DNA of 64,000 nt from Rhynochetos jubatus (Eukaryota > Chordata > Aves > Eurypygiformes > Rhynochetidae): contig CM050650.1 of the NCBI GenBank assembly GCA_027574665.1, forward strand, positions 54,915,304-54,979,303, read 5' to 3'. The first letter of the stretch is position 1. Each line of letters starts with the position of its first letter. A program made the translations under genes and the position numbers. The notes under the pieces are model-generated. The model ran no database searches, was not told the origin of the DNA, and saw nothing but the letters and a program-made list of their open reading frames with translations. This document shows, in pieces, positions 43,101 through 55,100 of this stretch.

Positions 43101-46100
43101 TACTGTAATGAGTTGCAATGACTTGTACTCATGAGGAGCAGCATCTCACTTTATGCGAGGTCCTTATGAATCACTGCTCAGTGGAGAAATGAATGGCACA
43201 GCCTGCTTTACCCTGCGAGGGGCCGAAGGGAGCTGTGCTCTTGGAAATGGGGAAGGGTACTGCGTGAGCTGGCTCCTTCTGATGAATGGCAAAAAAACCC
43301 ACCAAAACAACCCTAACAATGAGAAGCAAAAGCCGCAGCCTGCGTCAGCCCTCTCCCCAAGTGGTGTTGCTCCACGGGGCACGGCTGCCTTCTGTGAAGA
43401 CAGATCTTTGGTCTCGCCATTCACCAGCGACCACCCCCCGGGAGGCTGCCTCTCGCGGGGCACGGCTATTGTGCTGGAGAATGCCAGAGTCTGGTCTGAA
43501 GATGCTCAAGTGGAAACTGGGGTCTTGCTTACTACCAGAAGATTGCTTTTTATCGGTCTAGGGTTCAGGAAAGAAAAATTAATTGATTTTGGGAGCACTT
43601 TGCTGTTCCACAGAGCTTTCTTAGTCTTTAGGACTCCAGCAAGCTGCAGAAGTTGCGTATTACTTGGGATAGAATTTGATAGGCAGATGTGAATTTAAAG
43701 CACATGGGAATGTTTCTGGAAACCTGCTCTTGCGTAGAATTAAATGATGATGATTAAGAAAAAAGTCTTGGGCCAAGAGGGAAAGAAATGAAGCTCACGC
43801 TTTTGCTCTGAGAAGCTTGTCAGCATTAAGTGTGGGCAATTTCACTGTGACAGGCAAGCGTGGAAACCCACCTAAATCTAGTTAGAACTTGTTTGGGTAA
43901 TAACTGCTTTCACAGAGTCATAGTTTACTTAGAAGCCACAAAAGTGAATTATTTTTTTTCCCACACTCAGACTGTGCTCAAATGTGAAAATATTTCTAGT
44001 TGTTTGAGAATTGCACACCAAACAGCCTGCAAAACTTGGTTCTTCCAGTAAGCAGGTGTGTGCTTTAGCATGCAAAAAAAATAGGTATGTGCAAGTCAGC
44101 TGTTTGAAGGGGGTGTGTGGTGATGGTTTTTTGTTTGTTTGTGTTTGGTTTGGGGTTTTTTTGGTTGTGGGGTTTTTGTTTGTTTTTAACATACACAGAT
44201 AAATAACCTTGGAGGGTCAGTTGCAAAGTCACTTGTTTTATCTCTGTGTATGTCTCCTTAGTTTTTTCCTTCCAGTAAAGGAAATATTTCCCTGCCAAAA
44301 AAATGAATTTAAATACCAGGTCTCTGGTAGTGCTGCTAGTTTGACAAAATCTACATATCTGTAAACCTTTCCTCTCTGTGCAGAGTGAAGATTTCCACAT
44401 ATACACACAGTACTGCACCAACTACCCAAGGTAGGAATTCTGCGTTCCTTTTCTTCATTTGTCCCTTGACCAACCTACATAATGCAAGTTACAGACTATA
44501 CAAAAAAATCAGCTTCTCCCTCTCCCAGATTGGAGGGAGGGTCAGGGGGTGTTTACCTTTTCTAAAAAAAAAATTAAAAAAAATAATTAAAATAAATTAA
44601 AGGAAACAAACCCAGAAATATGATCATCTGAAGTTTTGTTTTGACTGTTCATTCATTGCTGCTCTCCTCCTTCAGAAAATGATGGTTTTATCCTGCAGTG
44701 CTTCACATAAACAATTCCCAGTAAGAGAGAGTGGTTTCATGTCAAGGGAAAACATAACTGAATGCACAACTTAAACAAAACCCATCTGAAACAGCAGGGA
44801 TTGCTGATTGAACCCGCTGCCCCCCTCTTAGAAGGGGAGAAAGAAACCATTTTTGACTTTACCTACAGACTTAGGGTGACAGTGTGTCCTAAAGCTTCGT
44901 GTTGGTGTTTCCAGGTCCGTGGCTGTGCTGACAGAGTGCATGAGGAACAAGGCGCTGGCCAAGTTCTTCAGGGAGCGGCAAGAAGCGCTGCAGCATTCTC
45001 TGCCCCTGGGCTCCTATCTCTTGAAACCTGTCCAACGCATCCTCAAGTACCACTTGCTCTTGCACGTAAGCACCCAGTAGAAATGTATGTAGTTTAGGGC
45101 TGCTGCACGTCGAAGTTCCTGCATGTGGTACAAGGCCTGAAAGATTCTGGGTTGCCTTAAGTGCTCTTTTTTTCAGGGGTGTTTGATACGTACACAGAGG
45201 CTCTTTCTGTCTTCGTCACTTCACAGCAGATGCCTATATTTGGAGTGGGGAATTTGTGGTAACTGTTTTAGACACATTGAATCAGTCTGTGAATCCAAAT
45301 AATTAGCACTTTTTCAAAAAAATAAAAAACACCCTAGTCTGTAGGTCTGAAGTTGTTTGGAAGATTCTTGTCATGATTAAACACGAATTTATTGTTCCAA
45401 TGAAGAACAGCATTTTTCCACGTGTTGCAATGCTGGGGGTGGTTGAAAGAAGGACTAAATACGTATAAACACCCTGATTGGTAAGAATTTTGTGGAGAGG
45501 GATGACTGAGGAAGTGAGAACTCTTTCCATGTTCAGCGAATTGAGTTAAGCAAGTTTCGGAAATTCCTGCTTTATTGTTAAGGTTTTCCACATATGTTTG
45601 CTATTAGAGAGTCCTGTTCTAGTGAAGTGTAAAGACACTGATCCTTATTTGAAATGTCTGGTGCTTTTCTGCTCTCCAACTGTAAAGTAATGCCTAGTGT
45701 AATTCCATCAGGGTTTTGTAAGTGTGTAGATACGTTCTGCGTTTTAGGAAAGCCATTAAACGCTTTCTGAAAGGGTCCCCTGTCAGCATGCTGCGCTCTC
45801 TTTCTGTGCCTCTCTGCTCACATCAGCCGCTGCAAGTATAGTCGCTGCCAACTGACCGTAAAGGCTTGGCTTTGTCAGTCGCCTTGCGTTAATCACATTG
45901 ATAACAGCGTGCAGTGGTCACAAAGGCCGGAACGTCGCATTTGGGTGATCGCAGTGCAAAGGCAGAATGGTACAGATAAAAACATAGTATTGTGTCCAGC
46001 TGGGAAATTCATTTAGAAGTAACAGGACTTTTTTTTTTTTCTTTTCTTTTCCTCCCTTGCCTTAGGAAATAGAAAACCACCTTGACAAGGACACTGAGGG

Positions 46101-49100
46101 CTATGATGTGGTGCTGGATGCCATAGATACAATGCAGAGAGTGGCATGGCATATAAATGACATGAAGAGGAAACATGAGCATGCCATCAGGCTCCAAGTG
46201 AGTTCCTGAAGAGATTTTATGGGCGTTTGTGAGCTGGTTTTGTCAATGTATATGCCATTAACATTTTTTTAGTTTATCTTTTAATCTTTGTCAGTCATAA
46301 TTTAGACTCCTGTTGAGTGTGCCTGTGACTGTTTGATCGTAGAAAGCGCGGTCATAGCTTCTGCAGGAAAATCTCAGAGATCTCTAACCTACAAGCAGCA
46401 TCCTGTAAAGTGTGTATTTTGCAGTAATACGGAACTTAAGATAACTTTTCGTTCTTCCTTTCCCTCAATTGTACAGCACTGCTGTACAACCCTAGGGCAT
46501 GGCTTTGTTCAGAAATCCTGTGGTTTCCGATTTCTCCCCTTTGTGCTGATTAATTTTGTTTTGAGGCGTTTCTACTGCTTCTTGTTTAAGTACTTTCCTC
46601 TCGGGCTTTTGAAGACTCATTAACAGTTGCTTTGTGAAAAGCAGAATCCTAGAAACATGAGAGTTAGAAAAAGGTTAAAGTTGCTTCAAATGAAGAATTT
46701 TTGAAGAGAAAACAAAAAGCTACGCCCTGAGTAACTTTTGGCATTGAGAGCAAGCTCTTTTCACTCTGTTTCAAAATTCTTAGTGAATCACAATTTTTAC
46801 GTTACATTTTCATCAGCAGTATTTATATTCCTTCAAGAAAATTAGGGGTTTTTTTTTAGTTTATAAAAGGGAGTAATAGGTTTATACCATTCCAAAAGTC
46901 TGTGCCATGTTATTCTTTGTCCCTTTTTTTCTTTTTAACATAAATGCAGCTTACTGACCCTCATTTTTTGTGGGGGGTTTGGTTGTTGGTTTTTTTTTTC
47001 TTTCCCCGCTTACATGTAGGGAGAATAGGGTTACATTTTTATAACATCTTGCCTGCAGCAGCGTAACCTTTGCCACGCATTGCTGGAAATGCATGCTAAT
47101 GACTTTTAACAACAGACTGCTATAAATCTGAGTAATGATAACCAGTAATATTTGGCAATAAAGAGGCTTAAATGCTTTTGGAAAAAAGCGTGGTGTTTTT
47201 TGGTTTTTGTTTTTTTTAATTTATTGAACTCGGCTTGCAAATGTATGGGGTTGTGGAAAATATGTTCATAGTTGCCCTTTAAAAAAGTAATATCTGTTTC
47301 TGCAGCCATAAGGATAGGTCTTTTGTGGGCTGTCACACTGCCATTCGGCCGGTGATGCTGCAAGTACTAAACAGCGGTTCCCGTGCAGTCTCCCTCAACA
47401 GTGGTAGACTTGACCCCTGTGCTGTACCCTGACTTATTTACGCGTTTCTGGAGAGATCTGATAAAATGCAACTTTTTTCATTTGTTACGTTTAATTTATT
47501 TTTTTTAATAACAGTCTTGTGATTAGTCCAAAGTGTGCTGCTTTGGGGTTTTCTTCCCGTGAATGTTCTGGTCTGCATTTGTGCTTCACATGTAACGAGA
47601 TGTATTCTAGCTGAATGCTGTATTACAGTATAGTGTCCTATAGAAACCAGCCTAGGATGAGGAAATCTGTCCCTGCTTTGCCAATGCAGCCAGGCTTGAA
47701 GTCTGATGGAAGTTTTTAAAGATTTCCCTAGTTAAGGTTTAGCCTGCATTTACAAATTGCTGTCCTATGCTCAAGTCCTATGTCATTGCCACTGACAGAA
47801 AAAACAAGCAACTCAAGGAAACAAGAATAGCCATAGCTAAGTGACACAATCTTGTGAAGATGTTCTTTGATGTTTCTCCAGCCCTTTTTTTTTTCCTAAG
47901 TAGTAAATAAGGTGATAAATATCTGTGGTATGTATACAGATAATTCAAAATACAAATAAAGTTTCATTGCCAAATGATTAATTGACCAAATCACTTCTGG
48001 TCCTTTAGTCTTCCAAGAAATGTCTCTTCAGTCTGAACACCTCAAAAAAGTGTTTTCTGTGATGAGCCTACAGGGCATGGACGTGGCATTCAGTGGGGGA
48101 CACACAACTTCAGGAGAATACCCAGAGTGAGAGGGAAATGTTAAGAGGGATTGATTAGGAACATAGAGTGGAGGAAGCATGAGAGAGACTGATGACTGAG
48201 TTACAGACCATTTTCCATCTCTGCAAGGACAGGGAGATGAGGTTGTGCTCTCTCATTACAGGCTGCCCCTGGGAGCTCAGGGCTCTTTGCTGGGTCCAAG
48301 CAGAGGCAGTAACCAGTACTCAGGAGGGCGTATTTTAGTCTGGGCTTAGCAATAGGCCTCCAAGCACCTGGCCGCACACAACCTAGCAGCCTCATTACTG
48401 GTGTATGGTGACTTCCCACTGTTGGATGCTGAATGTTATATAGGAGAGTGGGAATGGCCTCAGCAGACTGAGTCTGCGTTTCAGTAAGATCTCCGAAATG
48501 AACGTGGATTGTTCTTCTTTGATCTGTTGCAGGAGATACAGAGTTTGCTCACTAACTGGAAAGGGCCAGACCTCACGAGTTACGGGGAGCTGGTGTTAGA
48601 AGGAACATTTCGCATTCAGCGAGCCAAAAATGAGCGCACATTGTTCCTCTTTGACAAGCTGCTGCTGATTACAAAGAAGAGAGATGAAATGTTTGCATAC
48701 AAGGCGCACATACTGGTACGTCGGAGGGCAGGTGGTAGTGTGCTGTCTCTGGGTATCCCCAAAACTCCTCTGTGATTCACGTCATTCCCTCTCTTTGTTA
48801 CAGTGTGGGAACCTGATGCTTGTTGAAGTAATACCAAAGGAACCACTTAGCTTTAGCGTCTTCCACTACAAAAATCCCAAGATGCAACATACTGTCCAGG
48901 TAAGAGAGAAATGCCCCCCGACAGCCGTGGGCTGTTCCTGTCCCTACGTAGCCCAGTAATGCATTTTCTCATGGTGCTGCTGTGTTTTTTTTATCAGGCA
49001 AAGTCACAGCAAGACAAGCGCCTTTGGATTCTTCACTTGAAGAGGTTAATTCTGGAAAATCATCCTGCTAAAATTCCTGCCAAGGTAAAAATTAAAAAAA

Positions 49101-52100
49101 AAAAAAAAAAAAAAAGGAACAAAACAAGCCCACTACCTCCTCGTATGTGTAGTAACCTAAAGCAATCTTGTTAGCTGCAAGATTCATGGCAATTTACAGA
49201 AAGTTTAGACTCCAGGGGTTTAATTAACATGTTGTTTCCTTATGTCTTTGAAAGTTCCTCAAAATCAGTGGGAAAGTTCCACTGTGAGCATCTGCGGGGC
49301 TTGGTGCAGGAGCAGAAGAATTTAACCGGTTTAGCAGCGTTGCTGGCCATACTGGGATTTGCCCGCTAAGACATGAGTAGCAGAGGTGCAGTGTCAGAAA
49401 GCTTGACTGTAAGAGCATGCCTCAGCTTGATACTGCCTGTCTGCAGAGCACCGAGGTGTGCTAATTGTCGCGCGTGTAGACGTCACCAAGCTGATTTTAA
49501 TCTGCGTTGGTTAGACACCGTAGCAGTGTAGCCACCGGGAGCACGCGCTTCATTTTGCAAATACCCCCAGCCTGAACCCCCGCATCCTTCGCTGGGACAT
49601 CTGGGCCCTTTTTGGTGAGACAGCTAGCAAGCTTTATGCCAGAGAAAACGAGGCACTGATTCCATGTTCAGAGCTGTCATGCCTTGGAGTGGGGAAACCT
49701 GGTCCTTTTATTTATGAAATCCGGCCGTAGAGCTGCAGGTGATGTTTTCCAAGGTACCATGTTGCACCTCTCTAAGGGCGTTAACCCTAGTTTACTCTTG
49801 CCATGACACAGCAGTTACTGACTCACGTGGAAGCAGGATTTTTTTTCCTGGTTTTTTTCTTTCCACAGAGTTTACTGCTTTCCCCGCACCCCCCCTCCAG
49901 TATTAGTTTCACTGGTTAGTTTTCCTGACATTTTTTTCCAGAATTTTACACTATAGTGGCTAAAAAAAGTTACACGTGACTGACATACACAGTGCTATAC
50001 TGAGTCTCATTTTCAATGCTTCAACAAAGCAGAATTATGGGAGGAAAAAAGCGATTGCTATTACTAATTCTCCTCTTATCTTTTTGTTGACTGAATTTAT
50101 CGAAGGTATAATGTTTATGCTAGTATCCATGCTTACAATGTAAATACTTACTGCGGTTTATGAGGTTGTAAAAAAAAAAAACCAAAACACCCCTTACTAC
50201 AGCATGATCTCAGTTTTTGTATCAATATTTTTTCTCACTTCTTATTGAATTTTTTTTTTATTTGTGGAAAAAACGTGAAACAAAAAAATGCAATGCCATT
50301 TTCTGCTCTGACCAAGTAAATCTCTGAGGTTGTCTGCACTTTTTTATTTTGGACAAACCGGTAGCTGCTAGTTGTGAGACTTCTCTCTGCCCAGGTCTTG
50401 GAGGATTTAATAGTAGTCCACGTGCGACACCTGGTGGGAAGTTACGGAACTGCACATGTAGAAGGGCCAGCAGGTTACACAGGGTATTTTAGTTTATTTT
50501 CTAATTTATTAGCTGCTGTGCTTGATAAAGTAACCAGATTATTTTTCCTATTTAAAGAAATGTAAGAAATTTTAAGCAATTACGAGACTTTTTTATCCTC
50601 ATTCAATCTTAATTAAACCTATTTATTTATTCATTTATTTTTGTAATAGCTATTCCTTGAGGATACTCTTAGAGGAGGCAAGGTTGATGGCGTTTTCTGT
50701 GCCAACAACTTCAGAGTTGGGATGTAACAAGGGACTTAAGCTTTTTGATCTTTAGAGAGGAAATGTTCTGCCAGTCACCAAAAGAACGTGATTCCCAGAT
50801 ACTGAGGCTGGTTTTGTGCCAGTTTTGTGCCGGTTTTATGCCAATCCCAGCAGAACATGGAGATAAGTATCGAGGGCTCTATATCCTGGGACTTGCAGAG
50901 AGATCTCTGGAGGTTTGAGTCTCCATGGAGGAGAACCCAGCATGTGCAGCAGGATCTCAGCCAGGCACAGCCCCTGTCTTTGAAGCCAAAGTAGTTTCTG
51001 TGGTCAGATGTCCCATCACTACCACCCTCCCGGAATTCCTCACACCGGTGGGTGCCGTAGGTACGTGCTTTCCCCTCGCACTGACCGAAGGGAGGTGGGC
51101 ACACAAGGCAGAGCTGCCGGCTGCTGTGAACGACAGGTTTTTGTGTGGAGGTCTGAAGATAAGCTCTGCTAAGTTTCTGCCGACAGAATTCTTCCTCGCA
51201 CATGTAACATCTCCAGCACACAGAGAAAGACAGAAAATAACACTGCTAACCATATTTATTACTTAAAAAATGAAGCTTGCTGTTGTTCACATAGCAACTC
51301 ACTACTGTCTGTAATATGCAATGTCATTTGTCCTTCTACTTATAGTTTAACTTTTTCATTTGTTACTTTTTCTCTTTCAGGCCAAGCAGGCCATTCTAGA
51401 AATGGATGCCATACGTAAGTTGGTTCTTTCTCGCTTTCGTTTTAGAAAATGAATAAAGCCATCTTGACAAGTTTGGCTCTAATTGTTCACTTCATTTGAG
51501 ATGGAAGAAGGCCAGGCTTATGTTCCTTGAATTACAACCTTGCTGGAAACTCCAGAATTGGGGGCAGATCCTGTGGAGCTCTGTAGGCATTGGGCTGACT
51601 GATTTGCACCCAACAAATTATGTCTCATGATCAGCAAGGAGGAGGCAGATAAGACCTTCTGTAAACACTGGCCACTCTCTTTTGCATATTCCATGCTGCC
51701 GAAATGTATGGTATTTCCTGTGTTGCAGCATGAAGTCCTTCTGGCTAGTACCTGCTGGAGGGTTAGCAGTAAGCAAACGCAGCTTGAAGCTGGCGCAAGC
51801 TGCGTTAGCTCTTCATGTTGCCAGCGATCCCTAGCAGCATAGGGAAATGAAAACAGTGGTCCTATGGTAGAACTGCTGAGGGAGACTTGGAGTAAAGCAG
51901 GCTTGTTACTTATTTACGTAGTTGTTGGTGTAGATAATTGGTCAGGAAGGGTCCCACTGAGAAACTGGCAAACACACACGATGATGGATAAATGTTGCTG
52001 GGAGCAGGGCACAACTAAATGGGCAAAGCGTTTCTGTGGCTGGGTGGTTAACAGCTACCCTGCAGCAGCATACCTTGCTTGCGTTGCTTCAGCCTCTGAT

Positions 52101-55100
52101 GGAGTGTCACTGTGTCAGTCATAAAGGGACGATGGCACTGCCTGCGAGGAATGCTGCCGAGGCCTGTGAAGTGACACCCCTGTCACTCTGATTCCTTGCG
52201 CCTCTGCTTGTTCCACAGATCACCCAGGCTTCCACTATAGCCCCGAGGGAGAAATGAAATCATCGTACCAGCCCAAAGAAGGCACTGCTCCTCACAGAGT
52301 GAGAAGAAAATCAGGTGAATAAACTCCTTTACCATCAAGATAATAAAAGGAAAAGCAAGCAGGGTTGTTTAGTGTTGGGTCAAGCTGGGCACGAGGAATT
52401 GGTCTTTAACTTGCACTCCATGCATGTATAACATGGCACAGTATCGCTCAGATATGGGTGGAACATCTTATTAACTGTCTGTTGTTTGTATAGTTTATTT
52501 TTTTCATCCACTGTTTGCATTTCATTTCATGGATATACATTCTTAATGGTGGATGTATAAAGCACAGCTGGTACTTTCTAATGGATAAAAGGATGCATAT
52601 GCGGGAAAGCCAGTCTCATTATGTAAAGCTGACATACCCCCCGCCCCCAAAATAATTGCTGTCTCAGAAGTGGTTTCATCCTGATTATGGTAGGCTTGTT
52701 ATTTCAAAACATAATTACTATCTTTACTTAGTATAATGTCTGCTGTATGGATAGTAAAGATGTGACAGGTGGTTATGCTGACTTTGGGGTTTTTTTTCAT
52801 GCTAGTTCAAACATACATCCATAATTACTGTTAATTTCCTCTTGAAGCCACTACCGATGTCTGTGTAGTTGGGTGACTTCATATTGCAGTCAGCTACTTA
52901 AAGACCTTCCCACCTTGGAGTGTATAGCACTGTGCATTGGGAATGACTTCAACAAGGTTCATGAGAGTCTTGATGTAGTGATTTATTACACAGCAGCATT
53001 TGTGTCTGAAAAACAACCAAGTTTTAATTACTTTTCAGGCATCTCCCGTTGTTTCTGTGGTGAAGGATTGCATTGGGGCTGCTTTGCCTGTAAAAAGAAT
53101 AAAAAATTGCATGTGGCTTGTTGTATGGAGGGCAGCTGCTATTGCATTAAGAAACATGTATGTTCTTTGGTAGCAGCTCTAGGTTTGACACTTCAACAGA
53201 TAGGTTTTTTGTGAGGAAATTGGGTGATAAAGAAATGAAAATCTGGCTTCCCTGGATGGGCTCAGAAACTTAGATTTTGGTATTGGTGTTATGAAAAGTT
53301 GGCCAAAATGCCCTTATCTTTCTTTGGGATGCCGGAGTGCTTAAACGTGTCGTTGTCTTTTTCAGAACCCTCATCTAGAGTCCATAAAGTTTTGAAGTCA
53401 AACGGTAAGCTACGTCGTGTGTTGTTTTGTACACAGAAACACCCAGTGTTTCTGTACTATGTGTAGAACAAGTAAAGACTGATCCTTTTCTCCTATAACT
53501 TTCCCTAAATATGCTGGGGAGGAGGGGTGGGAGAAGTCTGCGCAAAGAGAACGAAACAGTAGTGTTCAAACCTAACGTCTCCTTTTCCACGCTGGGGTTC
53601 TGGTCTTGTGAACATCCTGGCATCTGGACACACAGAGTCTTGGCCATTGCAAGTAGTTGCTCATATTATACCAGTGTTGCAAAATCAGGACCTCAGGGGG
53701 AACTGTGGTAAAGCTCATGCTGTCCCTGTTTACCAGAGACCCTGTAGTTTGTTTGCTCAGTGGCTGTTGCATTTAGCCCCCTTTTCAGAATTCATAATTG
53801 GGATATTAGTGTAGCATTAAAAGGGGCATAGACTGGCACCGGTTTGATTACTCACTTATGAAGAAGTGTATATTTCTGTTTTCAGATACAAGTCCGGATA
53901 TGCAGAAGGTAAGCCATTTCTTATATTTCTTGTTTTAGCACGTCCAAATGACTTAGAGCACACTATTTCATAGAATCATAGAACGGTTTGGGTTGGAAGG
54001 GACCTTAAAGGTCATCTAGTTCCAACCCCCCCTGCCATTTACTGTAGAACCTGCTGCAACACCGGTTGTGTTGATATTAGGAACAGAAACAAACCCATAA
54101 ATGTTTAATGTCTCCAAAAGATTACTGGAATGAAAGCAACAGAAATACAGCTAACTATTTCAGGAATATCTAGTAAAGAATAAATGTTTCATCCATATAT
54201 TGTTATATTTTAAAATACAATCAATTACTAATGCTGTAGGGTACTTAAAAATACCACTATAATCACGGAAGTGCTGTGTATAAAGATAGTGTTTATTCTT
54301 TGGAGCATATTGTCTTTGCATTTATTAAAGAAGAATGAAAAGTTTCAGCGTATTCTGAGACACACACGTATATAAAAAATAAATCACGATGTATGACCAA
54401 ACAGAGCAGATACAGCTTAAGCAGATGGAAATGAACATTCCTAATTTTTACTTTTTCTGTAAGAATTTGTAATGAAGTTCCCAGTGCAGTTTGAAAGTCT
54501 CATGTTGAATTTCAGGCTTTAGGGTTTTGTTTGGGATAGAATTTAAAATGGGTGTGTGGAGGTTGTACAAACAGGGTACGTGAGAGCTGATTTCACTGGG
54601 ATGCCGTAACACCGAAGCCCATGATTGGGGTGGGGGGGTTTTGTGTATGTGTTTTCAGTTCTAAATGTTTTATGGAAATATACTGATTGATTTACTTATC
54701 TCTTTGTAAATCTCATTTCAGTGCAGCTAACTGAATATAGTTTAAACGTTGCCTTTGTCTGATATAAACCAGTGTCTTACTAAAATATATAATCTCTATA
54801 AACTTCTAATCAGGGTTTTGTGGTGTTTTTTTTAAAGCGGATCAGTATTGAAGGAGCCCTATTATCGCAAGCTGCCAAACTAGGATCAAATGAAGCCCTG
54901 CTGAATTCTAGGAAAAAGGTTCCATTGGAAGCCAGTGGGCTGGAGAGCCAATTTCAAGAGTCCATTGAGCCAGCCTACAGCAGCGATCAGGATGAAAATC
55001 TCCAGACTTCTGCTACGGAACAGATTGATGCTGACGATGAGGAAGAGTCTGAACAGGTAGGAAAAAGAGGGGAGAAAAAAGATTTCCTGGGGAGGATGGA

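Larger units (their letters stand above)
37272..44383 (+). other. PLEKHG1: PLEKHG1 intron 3 (7.1 kb)
   Basis: Phase-0 intron. Contents: a 17-bp tandem duplication (38900-38933), an A/C-rich block near 42165-42225, a CpG-dense patch (42735-42888), the longest non-exonic open frame in the window (43153-43692, 179 codons, no recognisable family), and a T/G-rich block (44127-44190). Confidence 0.9.
49085..51380 (+). other. PLEKHG1: PLEKHG1 intron 9 (2.3 kb)
   Basis: Holds the A22 tract (49094-49115), a moderately CpG-rich part at 49440-49620 with a CRE-like GACGTCA at about 49478, an A11 run at 50169 and a three-copy 11-bp tandem repeat at 50810-50842. No exon recognised. The 113-codon frame at 50925-51266 has a counterpart on the opposite strand and no family resemblance. 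Confidence 0.88.

Noticed and set aside
48185..48200. TGATGA next to CTGA as a C/D snoRNA
   Set aside because: The two boxes are adjacent, leaving no room for guide sequences, and no terminal stem is present.
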